Part shown: one piece after another, positions 8,768 to 11,767 of the stretch
How positions within the stretch are numbered: the stretch's first letter is position 1
Layout of the letters: every line of letters begins with the position of its first letter
Source of the DNA: Acanthaster planci
Taxonomy: Eukaryota > Echinodermata > Asteroidea > Valvatida > Acanthasteridae
Direction of reading: 5' to 3'
DNA: 11,767 nucleotides
Assembly (NCBI RefSeq): GCF_001949145.1
Contig: NW_019091612.1
Coordinates: 335,334 to 347,100, forward strand
Translations under genes and position numbers: made by a program
The notes under the pieces: generated by a model
The model's input: the letters and a program-made list of their open reading frames with translations, nothing else
The model's database searches: none
What the model was told of the DNA's origin: nothing

Positions 8768-9509
8768 AATTCAGAAAGTAATGTGTCCTGATCCACCTGT
8801 GTTAGTTTCCAGGACGTTGTTTCGTATAAACTATATTTTGGACGTTGCACTTATATTGATTTTCATTAACGACTCAATGAATATTCAGCTCAGTATGGGA
8901 AGTGAAGTTATAATTTACCTGAAAAATTATGCACCAAGTTGATTTCTTGCCAATTAAGAACCCAATTGTTGACCTTCTTGTGATAAATAAAACAAAAATA
9001 AACATCTTACATGCATTTACTTCTAACGTTACGCTAACTCTGGCAAATTTTTAACAATACCAAAAAGAAAAAGTCACATCATTTAAGTAACTACATGTAA
9101 CTTGGACCTTTGAAATGGAACACTTGAAATACTGATTTTAGTCATCCAGAGAAGAAATGAATTCCGATTGTTTCAAATTAAAGGCTTCATGCATGCTGGC
9201 GCATTTTCCAATGACAAATGTGTGCTCTTGTCACCTTTGTTCTTTTGTTAACTTTTGTTTTTACAGTTCTTTGTGTAGGCCCTATCTCTCCAGGGTTTAA
9301 AAAATCGGCCCAGTGATTATGGGTACTCGTTTTCAGACTGGGTGTGTGTGAATCGCCTGGAACCACATAGGGCACTGACGAATTCAGTCCTCAGACACTA
9401 GATACGATGTCACTGCATTGAAATAAGGGTATGCCTTGTTCCATACAATTGTCAAGGTTTACGGTTAGCGATCTTTCCCCAATACCGAACTGTTGGCGCA
9501 AAGCGCAGA
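8768..9509. other. Intergenic, nothing recognised
   Basis: One TACATGTA is at 9092-9099. A 62-codon minus-strand frame (9187-9375) has no family features. An acceptor-like tract (tgtttttacag) ends at 9266 but is not followed by a convincing exon. Confidence 0.4.
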
Positions 9510-9532
9510 GGGTCATGGCAGGTTAAAGGTCA
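9510..9532 (+). promoter_or_regulatory. Cluster of nuclear-receptor half-sites, with a DR1
   Basis: GGGTCA (9510-9515), a 4-bp gap, then AGGTTA-A-AGGTCA (9520-9532). The latter is a direct repeat with one-base spacing, the arrangement bound by RXR, HNF4 and COUP-TF type receptors. There is no gene close downstream other than the dead transposon, so function is only a possibility. Confidence 0.3.
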
Positions 9533-9566
9533 CGAGACACAGCGGTGGGCCCGGCAGTAGTACATA

Positions 9567-9772
9567 CAGTTGTGCTCAGAATGATTCATACCCTTTGGAA
9601 AATAACATAATTTTCTAAATTCTTCATTTGTAAAAGCTATTATGTTGGTACTTCCACTAAATCTGTTGTCTACTTCTGGTAATACACAAACCCACGTGTG
9701 TGTTGGCTAAACTTCTTTTGCATGATAATATATACGGCCCGGGTTTCTTTTTTTGCTGCTTGTCAAATCATT
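9567..9772 (+). repeat. Left terminal inverted repeat of the Tc1 element
   Basis: Matches the right arm read backwards from CAGTTGTGCTCA to around TGTCAAA. It includes two direct repeats of ATTCATACCC about 187 bp apart, the likely outer and inner transposase-binding sites. Confidence 0.9.
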
Positions 9773-9929
9773 CATACCCCAGACAAAAACCCGAGAAAAA
9801 AATTCATTTATACTGCTTATTTTCACTTTCTATGGCTGCAAGAATCTTTGGCGTGAAGCTATTTCAAGATGTTCCAACAGAATAAATACCTTCTGATGAT
9901 TTTGATGAAATGCCATCTCCCCCAAAGAG

Positions 9930-9936
9930 TATAAAA
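9930..9936 (+). promoter_or_regulatory. Candidate TATA box of the transposase gene
   Basis: TATAAAA lies 41 bp before the transposase ATG, inside the element. The spacing allows a short leader. Confidence 0.35.
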
Positions 9937-9976
9937 AGAAGAAAAGTTTTCAGATCATTCTCAGTTACTCGTCACC

Positions 9977-11005
<1,029 letters not shown>

Positions 11006-11035
11006 TAAGAAGAGACTTAGGACTATGTAAACCTG

Positions 11036-11242
11036 ATAATTTTGACCAGGAGCAAAAAGGAAACCGGGCCGTATCTATTATTATGCGAATGAAGTTTAGC
11101 CGACACACATGTGGTTTGTGTATTGTAACAAATAGACAAACGATGTAGTCAGTGGACGTACCAACATAACAGCTTTTACACATGAAGAATTTAGAAAATT
11201 ATGTTATTTTCCAAAGGTTATGAGTAGTTTTGAGCACAACTG
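11036..11242 (-). repeat. Right terminal inverted repeat of the Tc1 element
   Basis: Inverse complement of the left arm. The outer binding-site copy is changed (CTCATAACC instead of TTCATACCC), and the inner copy expected near 11031-11040 is not recognisable. Confidence 0.9.
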
Positions 11243-11254
11243 TATATATATATA
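11243..11254. repeat. TA microsatellite
   Basis: Six TA units directly beside the right end of the Tc1 element. The first TA serves as the target duplication. Confidence 0.85.
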
Positions 11255-11767
11255 TTAGTGGGCTGTGATGAAAATCCACTCTCAAAGTCTTTCAGCTCAT
11301 CTGCGTCAGTTGGGGTGTAATTTCCACTGTGATATAGGAACCTGTCCAGCTCAGGATCAACTTTGGGCAATGCCCTCCTGCATCATGCAGTGGAGCCCCA
11401 ACTCCTCTGTTGTTCCAACGACCCGCCAAAATGTCTGCCATAGTGCTTCGTTTGAAACCTCATTTGCAGCCTTGTGGCCAAGCTGTAATTTGTCTCATAG
11501 GGCTTGAACACATAATATCTCCAGAACATACTCAGTTGGATTCAATTGTACCCATGGAGCAGAGATAATCAGCCTTCAAAGTTCGTGTCGCAACACCATT
11601 GTACGTATTGTGGCGAATGCAACTGACACCTCTTGTGGTGGACCCAGTAACCGGCCGGATCAGGGATGGAATTGACCTGGCCCAACCCCACAAATATATT
11701 TATTAACCTTGAGCAAGGATGAGCGGCTACCCTGACACAAGGAGGGATATCAGTTAACGAACGGCCG
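11255..11767 (-). pseudogene. Possible decayed coding sequence, unidentified
   Basis: On the minus strand, the frame from about 11646 down to 11357 is open except for two TGA codons. It contains APWVQLNPTEYVLEIL and NEALWQTFWRVVG. Next to it another minus frame (11382 down to the Tc1 edge) reads VDPELDRFLYHSGNYTPT followed by an acidic stretch DADELKDFESG. These look protein-like, and both TGA codons could derive from CGA. LNPTE recalls the LNPIE around the catalytic Glu of Tc1-type transposases, but the match is short. I do not know the family. An 80-codon plus-strand frame overlaps this and is probably a shadow. Confidence 0.25.

Noticed and set aside
11265-11507. Plus-strand 80-codon frame
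   Set aside because: It overlaps the more protein-like minus-strand reading and shows no motif, so it is probably a shadow.

Overview
This is animal nuclear DNA, AT-rich and mostly non-coding. A spliced gene is split by introns, with several decayed transposable elements around it. The palindrome TACATGTA is frequent, there are several low-copy tandem repeats, and a Tc1-type transposon is present. Together these suggest a marine invertebrate, possibly a deuterostome such as an echinoderm, hemichordate or lancelet. The lineage is inference; the sequence does not fix it.

The only host gene I can support is the 3' end of a TEX2-like gene on the + strand. Its product is an SMP-domain, ER-associated lipid-transfer protein. 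Four exons (3594-3713, 3998-4198, 5508-5628, 5743-5856) join in phase to encode about 184 C-terminal residues and a stop codon. A 3' UTR follows, with candidate poly(A) signals at 6297 and 6381. The 5' exons lie before the window, so 1-3593 is probably intron. That stretch holds a 30-bp tandem repeat (307-396), a hairpin (488-564), an AAAT microsatellite and a 37-bp tandem repeat (2661-2771).

The DNA downstream of TEX2 (6390-11767) appears intergenic and rich in repeats. In order it holds a 170-bp near-identical tandem pair (7107-7445), a fold-back MITE with 13-bp perfect terminal inverted repeats (8280-8442), an AAT microsatellite with a repeat-like tail (8695-8767), and a cluster of nuclear-receptor half-sites (9510-9532). 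Next comes a complete but dead Tc1/mariner element (9567-11242) with terminal inverted repeats of about 206 bp and a broken DD34E transposase (9977-11005). The last 500 bp hold weak traces of decayed coding sequence on the minus strand that I cannot identify.

I see no new multi-gene system here. The most informative points are the way the Tc1 transposase was broken (a 23-bp tandem duplication that accounts for its first frameshift), the fold-back MITE, and the tandem pair of repeat units.
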